Below, piece by piece: positions 29,784-37,379 of a stretch of DNA of 40,305 nucleotides. Position numbers and translations under genes: made by a program. Source of the DNA: Nocardia paucivorans NBRC 100373. GTDB taxonomy: Bacteria; Actinomycetota; Actinomycetes; Mycobacteriales; Mycobacteriaceae. The notes under the pieces were generated by a model, which was not told where the DNA came from, did not search any database, and saw only the letters and a program-made list of their open reading frames with translations. Positions within the stretch are counted from its first letter, which is position 1; each line of letters begins with the position of its first letter. The stretch lies in the NCBI RefSeq assembly GCF_000308675.1, contig NZ_BAGE01000036.1:1-40305 (forward strand), read 5' to 3'.

Positions 29784-30423
29784 GGATCACCACCAACTCC
29801 TCGTATCGCTGCTCGGGGTGGATGAGGCCTGTGGCCCGCAGCCAGGCCCGCCGCCGACGCATCACCGGCCCGAAAGGGATCGTTGCGCGGGCCACCACGG
29901 TGGCCTTCAACCCACCCGCTCGTAACTGGTCGAGGCTGATGTCGGTGCCGGAGATCGCGGAATGCACGATCAGCGCGATTCCACGGTGGTCGAGGACCCG
30001 CGGGATCATGGCGCACAGCGGGTCGAGGACGGCCCGACCATGCCGCCCCGCGTCCCAGGCGCGGGCCGCTCGGCTCGTCGGCAGCGGATGGGCGGAGGGA
30101 ACATAGGGCGGGTTGGCCAGGACCACGTCGAAACGGCGGTCCCCGACGACCCGGGTGACGTCCCCGCACAGCAGTTCCAGCCGCACACCGCGGATTCGAC
30201 TGTTGAGCCACGCCGATGCCACCGCGGCCCGCGACATGTCCACCGCGGTCACCGAAGCCGCACCCGACCGCGCTGCGTGGATGGCGAGTGCGCCGGTGCC
30301 GGTGCAGGCGTCCAGCACCCGCGCACCGTCCGGTAGCGCCGCCTCCGTCATCGCTCGGGCCAGCAGCCAGGTGTCCGGTTGTGGGCGATACACCCCGGGA
30401 GCTCGTACCAGCACACGCCTCAC
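29764..30423 (-). CDS. HemK-like class I SAM methyltransferase
   Basis: The protein has the SAM motif VLDACTGTGALAIHAA near residue 37 and the NPPY motif (VVLANPPYVPSAHP) typical of N-methylation of glutamine, adenine or related planar nitrogens. The short N-terminus (PGVYRPQPDTWLLA) resembles the HemK2/Mtq2 branch that lacks a separate substrate-binding domain. The frame is open to 30465, but GTG 30423 overlaps the stop of the oxidase (GTGA) and gives 219 residues. GTG 30426 is also possible. The substrate is unknown. Confidence 0.85.
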   Translation of the reverse strand: MRRVLVRAPGVYRPQPDTWLLARAMTEAALPDGARVLDACTGTGALAIHAARSGAASVTAVDMSRAAVASAWLNSRIRGVRLELLCGDVTRVVGDRRFDVVLANPPYVPSAHPLPTSRAARAWDAGRHGRAVLDPLCAMIPRVLDHRGIALIVHSAISGTDISLDQLRAGGLKATVVARATIPFGPVMRRRRAWLRATGLIHPEQRYEELVVIRADRPR

Positions 30424-31421
30424 CACCCATCTGTGCGCAGCGAAGAGGTACCGGACCGCCAGCACCGCAGCAGCGCGTCGGTGCAGCGGTCCTCGAGCAG
30501 ATCGGTCGCCTGGATACCGAACACCACCGAGGCGGCCAGTTCGGGTTCGTGGGCGAGCGCATCGGCGATCACGTCCCGACGAACCACCTGTTCGTGCACG
30601 GCGTCGGCCGTCACGTGTTCGCGGTAGAACCGCAGACAGGCCGGATGCGCCCGCAGGCGTTCCAATGCCTCGACCATGAGCCGGGACGCGGGCGGGGAGG
30701 TGATCTCCACGGAGGCGAAATGACCGATCATCGCGCCGCGCAGCGATCGGCGCAGACCGAACAGCGACATCATGTCGACCAGGGCGAGCATCGGCGCGGG
30801 AACGATATCCAGATAGTGCAGATACCCCTCGTCCAGTGCGGCTCCGTGTAGCAGATCGGCGTACAGGCGCGCATGCACCCGATCACCGCGGCCGCCGCCG
30901 AACTCGTCGAACTCGATCGCCACCAGCCCGGCCTTCGCCTGGCCGCGCAATCGCGGGATCACCCATGCGACCGGGTCGGCCTCCTTGTGGTGGTAGATCG
31001 AGCGGTGTACGAAGTACTCTCGCATCTGCCACCAGGTGCCCTCGTCCCGCAGCCACCGGGGTACGCCGCCCACGGCCGGCGCGGTGAGCAACCGGTCGAG
31101 TTCGGCGGCCACATCGTCGCCACCGGGCACATCGGCGCGCAACGCCGCCAGGAACCGCCGCTCGAGCTCCGTCCGCAGCCGTAGCAGCCCGATATCCCAC
31201 TCCCAGTCGGCGTCCACTCCGTCGAAACCCTGATAGTGCAGCTCGTAGCAGGTGTGCAGGGTGAGATGAAAATCCTCCCCATAGGGGTCGATGTCGTCGC
31301 GGGGTTCGGGGACGGGCCGTCCCGGTGCTTTCGATAGCAGTTCCATCAATTCTGCCGACAGCGGGCCACGGGGCAGGGGTAGGCGAGCGGCCCGGGTGCC
31401 GACGGAGAGCGTCTCGGTCAT
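30420..31421 (-). CDS. Iron-containing redox enzyme, haem-oxygenase-like diiron oxidase fold
   Basis: The 333-residue, all-helical protein contains Glu and His residues in a pattern like the haem-oxygenase-like diiron oxidases: DFHLTLHTCYELHYQGFDG near residue 55, YFVHRSIYHHKEADP near residue 142, and AIEFDEFGGGRGDRVHARLYADLL near residue 175. Such enzymes oxidise amino-acid or fatty-acid substrates using a diiron centre; the substrate here is unknown. The ATG at 31421 follows AGGAGGTG; the longer open frame upstream is not supported. It has its own SigF-type promoter and overlaps the methyltransferase by 4 bases. Confidence 0.83.
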   Translation of the reverse strand: MTETLSVGTRAARLPLPRGPLSAELMELLSKAPGRPVPEPRDDIDPYGEDFHLTLHTCYELHYQGFDGVDADWEWDIGLLRLRTELERRFLAALRADVPGGDDVAAELDRLLTAPAVGGVPRWLRDEGTWWQMREYFVHRSIYHHKEADPVAWVIPRLRGQAKAGLVAIEFDEFGGGRGDRVHARLYADLLHGAALDEGYLHYLDIVPAPMLALVDMMSLFGLRRSLRGAMIGHFASVEITSPPASRLMVEALERLRAHPACLRFYREHVTADAVHEQVVRRDVIADALAHEPELAASVVFGIQATDLLEDRCTDALLRCWRSGTSSLRTDGW

Positions 31422-31443
31422 GGGTACACCTCCTGGCGACCGC

Positions 31444-31468
31444 ATACCCCCGTTCCCGCGCGGCAATC
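31444..31468 (-). promoter_or_regulatory. SigF/SigB-type promoter of the oxidase-methyltransferase-CDGSH operon
   Basis: On the minus strand: GATT (31468-31465), 15 bases, GGGTAT (31449-31444). The start codon at 31421 is 22 bases downstream, leaving room for the AGGAGGTG ribosome site. Confidence 0.78.
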
Positions 31469-31531
31469 GACCCGCCCGCCGCATGGTGGCGCATCCTTCG
31501 GACGAGAAGGCGCGTCCCCGCGATCCCGGAT

Positions 31532-32146
31532 TCACCCGGGTGGCGGGGGATACGGCCCGGAGCGCAACAATCGGGCCAGATGGGCGGCATTGCGTGCCAC
31601 AGTGGCAGTGGTGGTGGCGACGGCTTCGGGCACCTCGTCCAGATCGATGTAGTCGACCCCGCTCATGGCTTCGCCGTTCCAGTAGGTCCCGCCCTGGGCC
31701 GGCACCGTGAAGCCGATATCGTTCAATGCCTGGAACAGATCGGCGGTGATCTTGTGCGCCCCGTCCTCGTTCCCGACCACCGCGGTGATCGCCACCTTGC
31801 CGAACATGGCCGGTCGGCCGGCGTCATCGATTTCCGACAGTTCCGCGTCCAACCGTTCCAGTACCCGCTGCGCCACCGACGACATATGTCCCACCCAGGT
31901 GGGGGTGGCGACGAGCAGGATATCGGTTGCCGCAATCCGTTCTCGGATTCGTGGCCACTCGTCGCCGTCACCCTCGTCGATGGTCACACCCGGCCGGATG
32001 TCGTGATCGACCACCCGGATCACGTCACCACACACCTCGTGTCGGGACAACTCCTCGAGAACGTGTCGGGCCATGAGATCGCTACTGGATTCGGCCGGTG
32101 ATTTCTTCAGGGAACAGACCAGAGCGAGCGCGGTCGGTGGGGCCAT
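31532..32146 (-). CDS. NADPH-dependent FMN reductase / flavodoxin-fold protein
   Basis: The 204-residue protein has a flavodoxin-like fold: ALALVCSLKKSPAESSSDLMA at the N-terminus (phosphate loop), ATDILLVATPTWVGHMSSVAQRVLERLD near residue 73 and KVAITAVVGNEDGAHKI near residue 118, as in the NAD(P)H:quinone/FMN reductase family. It probably transfers electrons from NAD(P)H through FMN. The ATG at 32146 follows GGAGGT. It lies just upstream of the diiron-type oxidase and could supply its electrons, which is inference. Confidence 0.88.
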   Translation of the reverse strand: MAPPTALALVCSLKKSPAESSSDLMARHVLEELSRHEVCGDVIRVVDHDIRPGVTIDEGDGDEWPRIRERIAATDILLVATPTWVGHMSSVAQRVLERLDAELSEIDDAGRPAMFGKVAITAVVGNEDGAHKITADLFQALNDIGFTVPAQGGTYWNGEAMSGVDYIDLDEVPEAVATTTATVARNAAHLARLLRSGPYPPPPG

Positions 32147-32518
32147 GTACGAACCTCCGGCATCCTTCGGCCGGCCGACCGTTCTCGGCCGGTTTCTCTC
32201 GCGATAGCCGCCCGGCGACGGAACAAACATCGCTCGCTTCCGGGGTGCGCCGACGCGGGGAAGCGACCGTAACCGAATCGAGCCCGAGGAATATCAGCAG
32301 TTCGGCGGCCTACCGGGGCGGGAACGGCCGATTCCGTGGTGTACAGGCGAGGTTCTCCCGTGCCAGAATGAATTCAGGTTGAAGTATGCAGCCGAACCCG
32401 GAATCGTGTGCGCTGGTCTCCGAAGCGTTATGACGGGCGAGGCCCGTTCACCTCGTCGGCATCATACGTAATTCGTCGCACACGGCCGGAAACCCCCTGC
32501 CATAGGGAAGGGTTTCAT
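32147..32518. other. Divergent intergenic region between flavin reductase and STAS genes
   Basis: No gene is seen in these 372 bases. They contain the SigF-type promoter of the flavin reductase at 32204-32228. Toward the STAS gene no GNNT-N15-GGGTAT match was found. The stretch 32360-32480 is locally AT-richer and may hold a SigA-type promoter, but no clear pair of boxes could be chosen. Confidence 0.5.
32204..32228 (-). promoter_or_regulatory. SigF/SigB-type promoter of the flavin reductase gene
   Basis: On the minus strand: GTTT (32228-32225), 15 bases, GGCTAT (32209-32204). One mismatch to GGGTAT. The start codon at 32146 is 57 bases downstream. Confidence 0.6.
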
Positions 32519-32926
32519 ATGTCGGTTACCGCCACTGCATATCAGCTCGAGGAATCGCGTCGGCACGAGCCGCGTATCTCATCTACGAGTCGAATATGGT
32601 CTCGGCGAAGTACGGATCACTCCGAATGTGTGATGGCCCGGGTGGAAGGGGAATTGGACGCGGTCCTGCTCGATGATCTGCGGGCGCTGCTCGTGTCCTG
32701 CCACTCTGTCGGTTGCCGGGTGGCGATCCTCGATCTGCGGGCCACCACCTTCATGGGCATCCGAGCCGCCACGATGTTGGCGGAGGCCAAACTCGACGCC
32801 TGGCGTGCCGGGGTGGAATTGCGGGTGGTCAGCGGACGAAAAGAGGTCGAACGGGCCTTGACGGTCGCGGGCGTGCGGCACCTGTTCCGCTACTACCCCA
32901 CACTGCGCGCCGCGCAGGTGTGTTGA
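32519..32926 (+). CDS. STAS-domain protein, putative anti-sigma factor antagonist
   Basis: The 135-residue protein has a C-terminal STAS fold (ARVEGELDAVLLDDLRALLVSC, VAILDLRATTFMGIRAATMLAEAKLDAWRAGVELRVV). In SpoIIAA/RsbV the region after the central strand carries the phosphorylated Ser in a D-S-S/T-G motif; here it reads TFMGIRAA, with no Ser. The ATG at 32519 follows GGGAAGGG. About 45 polar, basic residues precede the domain. Its place near the rsbW-sigF genes suggests a role in controlling the sigma factor, perhaps without phosphorylation. Confidence 0.8.
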   Translation: MSVTATAYQLEESRRHEPRISSTSRIWSRRSTDHSECVMARVEGELDAVLLDDLRALLVSCHSVGCRVAILDLRATTFMGIRAATMLAEAKLDAWRAGVELRVVSGRKEVERALTVAGVRHLFRYYPTLRAAQVC

Positions 32927-33027
32927 CGGCGCCACCACATACCGATCACCCCACCCGAACGGCCACGGACGGCCGGCGGTGAAACCGGTGCGGGTGGGCG
33001 GAGTTCGCACAAACATCCGAAACCGAC

Positions 33028-33033
33028 GATAAT
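33028..33033 (+). promoter_or_regulatory. Possible -10 element of the PAS-ANTAR gene
   Basis: GATAAT ends 6 bases before the GTG at 33040 and 9 before the ATG at 33043. TTCGCA at 33004-33009 is a weak -35 with an 18-base spacer. It resembles a SigA rather than a SigF promoter and would give a leaderless mRNA. Confidence 0.35.
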
Positions 33034-33039
33034 CGAGCG

Positions 33040-33723
33040 GTGATGGAACGTGATGCGGCCTCTGCCGTCGAGGCCGAGGTACTCGACCGAATCATCGGGT
33101 CGGGCACCCCGCAGCGGGTCGGCGCTTTCCAGTTCTGGTTCGAAGGGGAGCGCTGGGAGTGGTCCGCGGGGGTGGCGGAGATGCACGGTTATCCGGCCGC
33201 GCCGATGACGCCCAGCACCGGCCTGTTGTTGAGCCACAAACACCCCGACGACCGGGAACAGGTGGCCAGCGCACTGGCCAAATCCATCGCCAATGCCGAG
33301 CCGTTCTGCAGCAGTCATCGCATCGTGGACATACACGGCGAGACCCGCAATGTGATCGTCGTCGCCGACACCATGGCCGACGATCAGGGCGCCGTCATCG
33401 GCACCGCGGGCTACTACGTGGATGTCACCGAGACATTGGAGGAACACCGTAAGGAGACACTGCACGGCACCCTGCCGCAGTTGTACGCCTCCCGCGCGGT
33501 GATCGAACAGGCCAAGGGTGCGTTGATGGTCGTCTACGGCATCAATGCCGACCAGGCGTTTCGAGTGCTGATCTGGCGCTCCCAGGAAACCAACATCAAG
33601 TTGCGCGTGCTGGCGGAGCAGTTGGTTTCCGAAATAGGTGGACTCGAATACGCCTCGCCTGCCCTGCGCACCGAGTTCGACCACCTACTGTTGACCGTGC
33701 ACGAGCGCATCCCCGGGGACTGA
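33040..33723 (+). CDS. PAS-ANTAR signalling protein, putative RNA-binding antiterminator
   Basis: The 227-residue protein has a PAS domain (residues about 25-128; FQFWFEGERWEWSAGVAEMHGYP and GTAGYYVDVTETL) followed by an ANTAR domain (residues about 145-205; ASRAVIEQAKGALMVVYGINADQAFRVLIWRSQETNIKLRVLAEQLV). ANTAR domains bind paired RNA hairpins to prevent termination. The PAS domain may sense a ligand or redox state. The start is the GTG at 33040 or the ATG at 33043. It lies between the STAS and rsbW genes. Confidence 0.88.
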   Translation: MMERDAASAVEAEVLDRIIGSGTPQRVGAFQFWFEGERWEWSAGVAEMHGYPAAPMTPSTGLLLSHKHPDDREQVASALAKSIANAEPFCSSHRIVDIHGETRNVIVVADTMADDQGAVIGTAGYYVDVTETLEEHRKETLHGTLPQLYASRAVIEQAKGALMVVYGINADQAFRVLIWRSQETNIKLRVLAEQLVSEIGGLEYASPALRTEFDHLLLTVHERIPGD

Positions 33724-33737
33724 TCGGACGACACCGG

Positions 33738-33762
33738 GTTTCGCTACCGGCCCCCCGGGTAA
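33738..33762 (+). promoter_or_regulatory. SigF/SigB-type promoter of the rsbW-sigF operon (autoregulation)
   Basis: GTTT (33738-33741), 15 bases, GGGTAA (33757-33762). One mismatch to GGGTAT. M. tuberculosis usfX-sigF has a comparable SigF-dependent promoter, so the sigma factor probably activates its own operon. Confidence 0.75.
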
Positions 33763-33889
33763 GTGCGCATGTGACAATCGCCGACGAGCAGGACCGACAA
33801 CAAGGCGTCACCGATGGATGGTCTGGATGACCGACCGGGTCGACGCCCCGACCGCCGTGGGCGGGAGGCACAACAAGGTGGTGGTGGGT

Positions 33890-34318
33890 ATGGTGGAACG
33901 TGTCGCGGAATCCGCGGACACGACAACGATAGGAGTGCGAATACCGGCCAAGCTGGAACAGCTGGTCATGTTACGCGCACTGGCGGAGACGGTCTCCTTG
34001 ATCGCCGATTTCGGGCTCGACGAAGTGACCGATATTCGGCTCGCCTTGGACGAGGTGGCCACCTCGTTGATCGTCGATGCCGCCCCGGACACCACTCTGG
34101 GGTGCGATTTCACCTACGACGACCACCGTATGACCGTGCATGTGACCGCGACCGCGGTTTCCGATTCGTTGCAGCACCAGGAGAGCTTCGGCTGGCATAT
34201 CGTGCGGACCTTGACCCGCTCGGTCGAGGTGGTTCAACAACCCTATGACGCAGTGGCAGGTGGTTATCCGACCGATGTCGAGTTCACCTGGGCCAGAGGA
34301 GGATCGGATGGTGGATGA
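33890..34318 (+). CDS. RsbW/UsfX-like anti-sigma factor
   Basis: The product follows the M. tuberculosis UsfX (RsbW) sequence as I recall it: VRIPAKLEQLVMLRALAETV, then IRLALDEVATSLIVDAAPDTTL, then SFGWHIVRTLTRSV. It is a histidine-kinase-like ATPase fold without a His-phosphorylation domain. The N-box Asn is replaced by Ser (EVATSL). The frame is open from 33818, with an ATG there and at 33827, but ATG 33890 has AAGGTGG upstream and gives 142 residues, close to UsfX. Its end overlaps the sigma factor start by 11 bases, so the two are coupled. Confidence 0.85.
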   Translation: MVERVAESADTTTIGVRIPAKLEQLVMLRALAETVSLIADFGLDEVTDIRLALDEVATSLIVDAAPDTTLGCDFTYDDHRMTVHVTATAVSDSLQHQESFGWHIVRTLTRSVEVVQQPYDAVAGGYPTDVEFTWARGGSDGG

Positions 34319-35126
34319 AGGACCTCGGGTGGATCCCGGGCCTTCGCGCCGCCATCGCGGCAACGACAGCTACGACGATATCGAACCGCTCTTCGGCAAA
34401 CTCGCCGAAGTGGCGGAAGGTGACCCCCGTCGGGCCGCGATACGCGACGAGGTGATCGACAGGTGTCTACCGCTGGCCGAACACATAGCCCGGAAATTCG
34501 CCGGGCGCGGGGAATCGTACGACGATCTGTTGCAGGTGGCCCGGCTGGGGCTGTTGCACGCCGTGGACCGGTTCGACGTCGCCCGCGGGTCGTCGTTCCT
34601 GTCGTTCGCGGTCCCGACCATTATGGGCGAGGTACGTCGGCACTTCCGGGACAACACCTGGTCGGTGCGGGTGCCGCGCCGGGTGAAGGAGATTCAGCTG
34701 ACGCTCGGCCCCACCGTCGAGACGCTGTCGCAGCGGCTCGGTCGAGTGCCACGGGCCCGGGAGATTGCCGCGGAACTCGATATCGACGTGGTGGAGGTGA
34801 CCCAGGCGCTGATCGCCGGTAACGCCTACCAGACCTCCTCGCTGGATTCGGGTACCGGCGGCGAGGACGGCGACAACACATCGTTGCCGTTGGTGGAGTC
34901 GCTGGGTGTCGAGGAGCCGTCCTACGGTTGGGTGGAGGACTATCTGGCGGTCGAACCGCTGCTCGAGGAATTGTCCGATCGAGAGCGTGAAGTGCTGCGG
35001 ATGCGGTTCTTCGAATCCAAAACGCAATCCCAGATCGCCGAGCGGCTCGGAGTATCGCAGATGCATATTTCGCGCATCCTGTCCCGAACACTGGGCTGGT
35101 TGCGTGAGCAGGCGCTGCGGGACTGA
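34308..35126 (+). CDS. sigF: SigF/SigB-family stress sigma factor
   Basis: The 272-residue sigma-70 factor has region 2 (LPLAEHIARKFAGRGESYDDLLQVARLGLLHAVDRFD, residues about 45-85), region 3 with the family-typical DNTWSVRVPRRVKEIQL, and region 4 with LSDREREVLRMRFFESKTQSQIAERLGVSQMHISRILSRTLGWLR at the C-terminus. This is the SigB/SigF/SigG branch. ATG 34308 follows GAGGAGG and overlaps the anti-sigma gene. The nine promoters of its expected type found in this window point to it as local regulator. Confidence 0.94.
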   Translation: MVDEGPRVDPGPSRRHRGNDSYDDIEPLFGKLAEVAEGDPRRAAIRDEVIDRCLPLAEHIARKFAGRGESYDDLLQVARLGLLHAVDRFDVARGSSFLSFAVPTIMGEVRRHFRDNTWSVRVPRRVKEIQLTLGPTVETLSQRLGRVPRAREIAAELDIDVVEVTQALIAGNAYQTSSLDSGTGGEDGDNTSLPLVESLGVEEPSYGWVEDYLAVEPLLEELSDREREVLRMRFFESKTQSQIAERLGVSQMHISRILSRTLGWLREQALRD

Positions 35127-35163
35127 ACGACCTTCCGCCCCGATCCGTGGGGCGTTCGGTCGT
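35127..35163 (+). terminator. Imperfect hairpin directly after the sigma factor gene
   Basis: ACGACC (35127-35132) pairs with GGTCGT (35158-35163) and CGCCCC (35136-35141) with GGGGCG (35149-35154), separated by symmetric TTC bulges. There is no T-run. It could end or weaken the sigF transcript before the GT9 gene, whose start lies only 33 bases downstream. Confidence 0.5.
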
Positions 35164-35195
35164 GGCGGCTGTCCCGTCGTACCGAGGGAGGTTCC

Positions 35196-36380
35196 ATGAG
35201 TGTGCGGTACAACCGACCGGTGCGACCCGTCGGTCCTGCTGTCGGCCCACTCGGTGAACCGTTTCCGAATGTGCGGCGTATCGCCGTGCTGCGGGGTGGG
35301 GGACTCGGTGACCTGTTCTTCGCCCTGCCCGCGCTGGAGGCCCTGCGGGCGGCCTATCCGAACGCCGAGATCGTCTTGCTCGGTTCCCGCCTGCACGCCC
35401 GTCTCCTGGAGGCCCGGCCGAGTCCGGTCGACGAGGTGATCGTGCTGCCGGAGTCGGACGGTAACGGCGCCGAGCCGGCCGAACGGGAGATCGAGGACTT
35501 CCGGCAGCGGGTCTGTCACCGGCCGGTGGATCTGGGTGTGCAGTTGCACGGTGGTGGCACCTGGTCGAATCCGTTCCTGCTGCGGTTGGAGCCGCGATTC
35601 ACCGTGGGCTGTCGTGCCGAGGGCGCGGAGCCGCTCGACCACAGCGTGCCCTTCCGCTACTACCAGAACGAGACCATGCGCGCGTTGGAGGTGGCGTGCG
35701 CTGCGGGTGCGCCCGCGGTGGTGCTGGAACCGCGTATTCGGGCCACCGCCGCCGATATCGCCGCGGCCGATCGGGTGCTCGGTCTCTCGGATCGGTCGTT
35801 GATCACCATTCATCCTGGGGCGAAGGATCCGCGGCGCCGCTGGCCGGCGAGCAATTTCGCCGCCGTGGCCGCCGAATGTGTGGACCGCGGGCTCGATGTG
35901 GTGCTGGTGGGCGCCCTGTCCGAAATCGATCTACTCGACAGTGTGGCCGTGGAGGCGCGGGCGCGGGCCCCGCAGCGACCGGATTGTGGGGTGCGGCAAT
36001 TGGTGGGGTCCGATATGTCCGTGCTGTGCGGTGTGCTCGCGCGCAGCGCGGCGTTCGTCGGCAACGACAGCGGGCCGCGGCATCTGGCCCGGGCCCTCGA
36101 CGTGCCCACTGTGGGGGTGTTCTGGGCGGGAGATGTGATCAATACCGGGCCGATCGGCCGCACCTGGGATCGGGTACTCATCTCCTGGCGAGCCGATTGC
36201 CCGGTATGCGGTCGGGATATCACCGGCGAGACGGCGCCCCGGTGTCCCCACGATGCCTCGGTGGTCGACATGGTGTCCGTCGATCAGGTGCGGTGGGAAC
36301 TGTGCGATGTGCTCTCCTCGGTCCGTACCTCGTCCGGTGAGCGCGAGTTCGGCGCCATCCGGGTCGGCAACCACAGGTGA
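35196..36380 (+). CDS. GT9 glycosyltransferase, heptosyltransferase-like, with Cys-rich C-terminal motif
   Basis: The 394-residue protein starts VRRIAVLRGGGLGDLFFALPALEALRAAYP, the ADP-heptose:LPS heptosyltransferase (GT9) signature, and includes ITIHPGAKDPRRRWPASNFAAVA and VGNDSGPRHLARALDVPTVGVFWAGD, the donor-binding region. A CPVCGRD...RCPHD cluster near residues 334-350 could bind zinc. ATG 35196 follows GGGAGG. In related genomes GT9 genes sit with heptose-synthesis genes; here those genes (19.5-21.8 kb) are diverged. Donor sugar unknown. Confidence 0.88.
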   Translation: MSVRYNRPVRPVGPAVGPLGEPFPNVRRIAVLRGGGLGDLFFALPALEALRAAYPNAEIVLLGSRLHARLLEARPSPVDEVIVLPESDGNGAEPAEREIEDFRQRVCHRPVDLGVQLHGGGTWSNPFLLRLEPRFTVGCRAEGAEPLDHSVPFRYYQNETMRALEVACAAGAPAVVLEPRIRATAADIAAADRVLGLSDRSLITIHPGAKDPRRRWPASNFAAVAAECVDRGLDVVLVGALSEIDLLDSVAVEARARAPQRPDCGVRQLVGSDMSVLCGVLARSAAFVGNDSGPRHLARALDVPTVGVFWAGDVINTGPIGRTWDRVLISWRADCPVCGRDITGETAPRCPHDASVVDMVSVDQVRWELCDVLSSVRTSSGEREFGAIRVGNHR

Positions 36381-36584
36381 CCGTTCCCGGTCGATCCGGC
36401 CGGTACCGAGACCGAGCTCGGCGGTACACCGTTGGGCGGCGTCGTGTGAATATTGCGGTCCCCGCGCTGCGTCCGGTCGGGGTGACGGGCACCGAGGATC
36501 GGTGGTGGGCGCCGCTTCCGATCGGCGATCGAGTTCGAGATCATCGGCCGAGACGGATACAAGGAGCCACCGGTGGTCCACCGA

Positions 36585-37256
36585 TCACCCGTCGGATCGG
36601 TCGGACTCGACATGGGGCCGGATATGCGCCATATCCGCCACGAATGCCCGATATGCCGCGTCCCGGTCCGGTGCCCGCAGCACCGACGACGGGTGGACCG
36701 TGACCAGCACCCGGTAGTCCGCGGTGGGCGCCGATCCGTCGGGATTCTCAGGGGTTTGTCGTGGTGGCGGTACGACCTGGCCGCGTATTTCGGTGACCTT
36801 CACCGAGGGATCCAGTATCGCCTTGGCCGCCACAGCGCCCAGGCACACCACGAGTTCCGGTGCCACCAGGTCCAGTTCGGCCGTCAACCAGGCCGAGCAC
36901 GCCACCACCTCGGTCCGGGTGGGTTGTTGATGGATGCGGCGTTTGCCGCGTTCGGTGAACTTGAAATGCTTGACGGCGTTGGTCAGGTACAGCATGTCGC
37001 GATCGAGGCCCACCTCCGCCAGGGCCCGATCCAGTAACCGACCGGCCGGACCCACGAAAGGGTGTCCCTCGCGATCCTCGCGATCACCCGGCTGTTCTCC
37101 GATCAGGACGATTCGGGCGCGCTCGTTTCCCTCGCCGAATACCGTCCGGGTGGTGTCACGGTACAGATCGCAGCCTCGGCACTTCGCCGCTGCCGCCCGG
37201 AGCGCGGGTAGGTCCGCGTGCGCCGGCACGAATTCGGCCGCGCCGGGCGCGGGCAT
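36585..37256 (-). CDS. udgX: UdgX, uracil-DNA glycosylase that cross-links to abasic DNA
   Basis: The 223-residue protein carries the UdgX hallmarks: GEQPGD (residues 53-58) instead of the family 4 GEAPG, and KRRIH (105-109), whose His109 forms a covalent bond to the abasic site in M. smegmatis UdgX. HPSSVLR is motif B. Cys26, Cys29, Cys120 and Cys138 are placed to bind a 4Fe-4S cluster. The ATG at 37256 overlaps the stop of a 24-codon upstream reading frame (TGATG). A SigF-type promoter lies further upstream, so stress control is likely. Confidence 0.92.
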   Translation of the reverse strand: MPAPGAAEFVPAHADLPALRAAAAKCRGCDLYRDTTRTVFGEGNERARIVLIGEQPGDREDREGHPFVGPAGRLLDRALAEVGLDRDMLYLTNAVKHFKFTERGKRRIHQQPTRTEVVACSAWLTAELDLVAPELVVCLGAVAAKAILDPSVKVTEIRGQVVPPPRQTPENPDGSAPTADYRVLVTVHPSSVLRAPDRDAAYRAFVADMAHIRPHVESDRSDG

Positions 37257-37330
37257 CAGCGCACCCCACCGAGGAGGTGTCGCGGCCCTACGGTGCGGTC
37301 CGGTGGGTTCGGGAACCGCCTGTTGCGCAT
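37256..37330 (-). CDS. 24-codon leader peptide coupled to udgX
   Basis: ATG 37330 follows GGAAGGAG with good spacing and opens a 24-codon frame rich in Arg and Pro (starts MRNRRFPNPPDR). Its TGA shares one base with the udgX ATG (TGATG), the layout of tight translational coupling. The frame lies inside the leader of the predicted SigF-type transcript starting near 37373. Function unknown: a regulatory upstream frame or a small protein. Not seen in any family I can name. Confidence 0.55.
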   Translation of the reverse strand: MRNRRFPNPPDRTVGPRHLLGGVR

Positions 37331-37379
37331 GCCGCTCCTTCCGCCGGTCGCATACGGGCGGGATCGATCCGCTCTCGGT

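Noticed and set aside
33886..33891. GGGTAT overlapping the anti-sigma start as a second promoter
   Set aside because: No -35 match at the required distance; the bases belong to the coding start.
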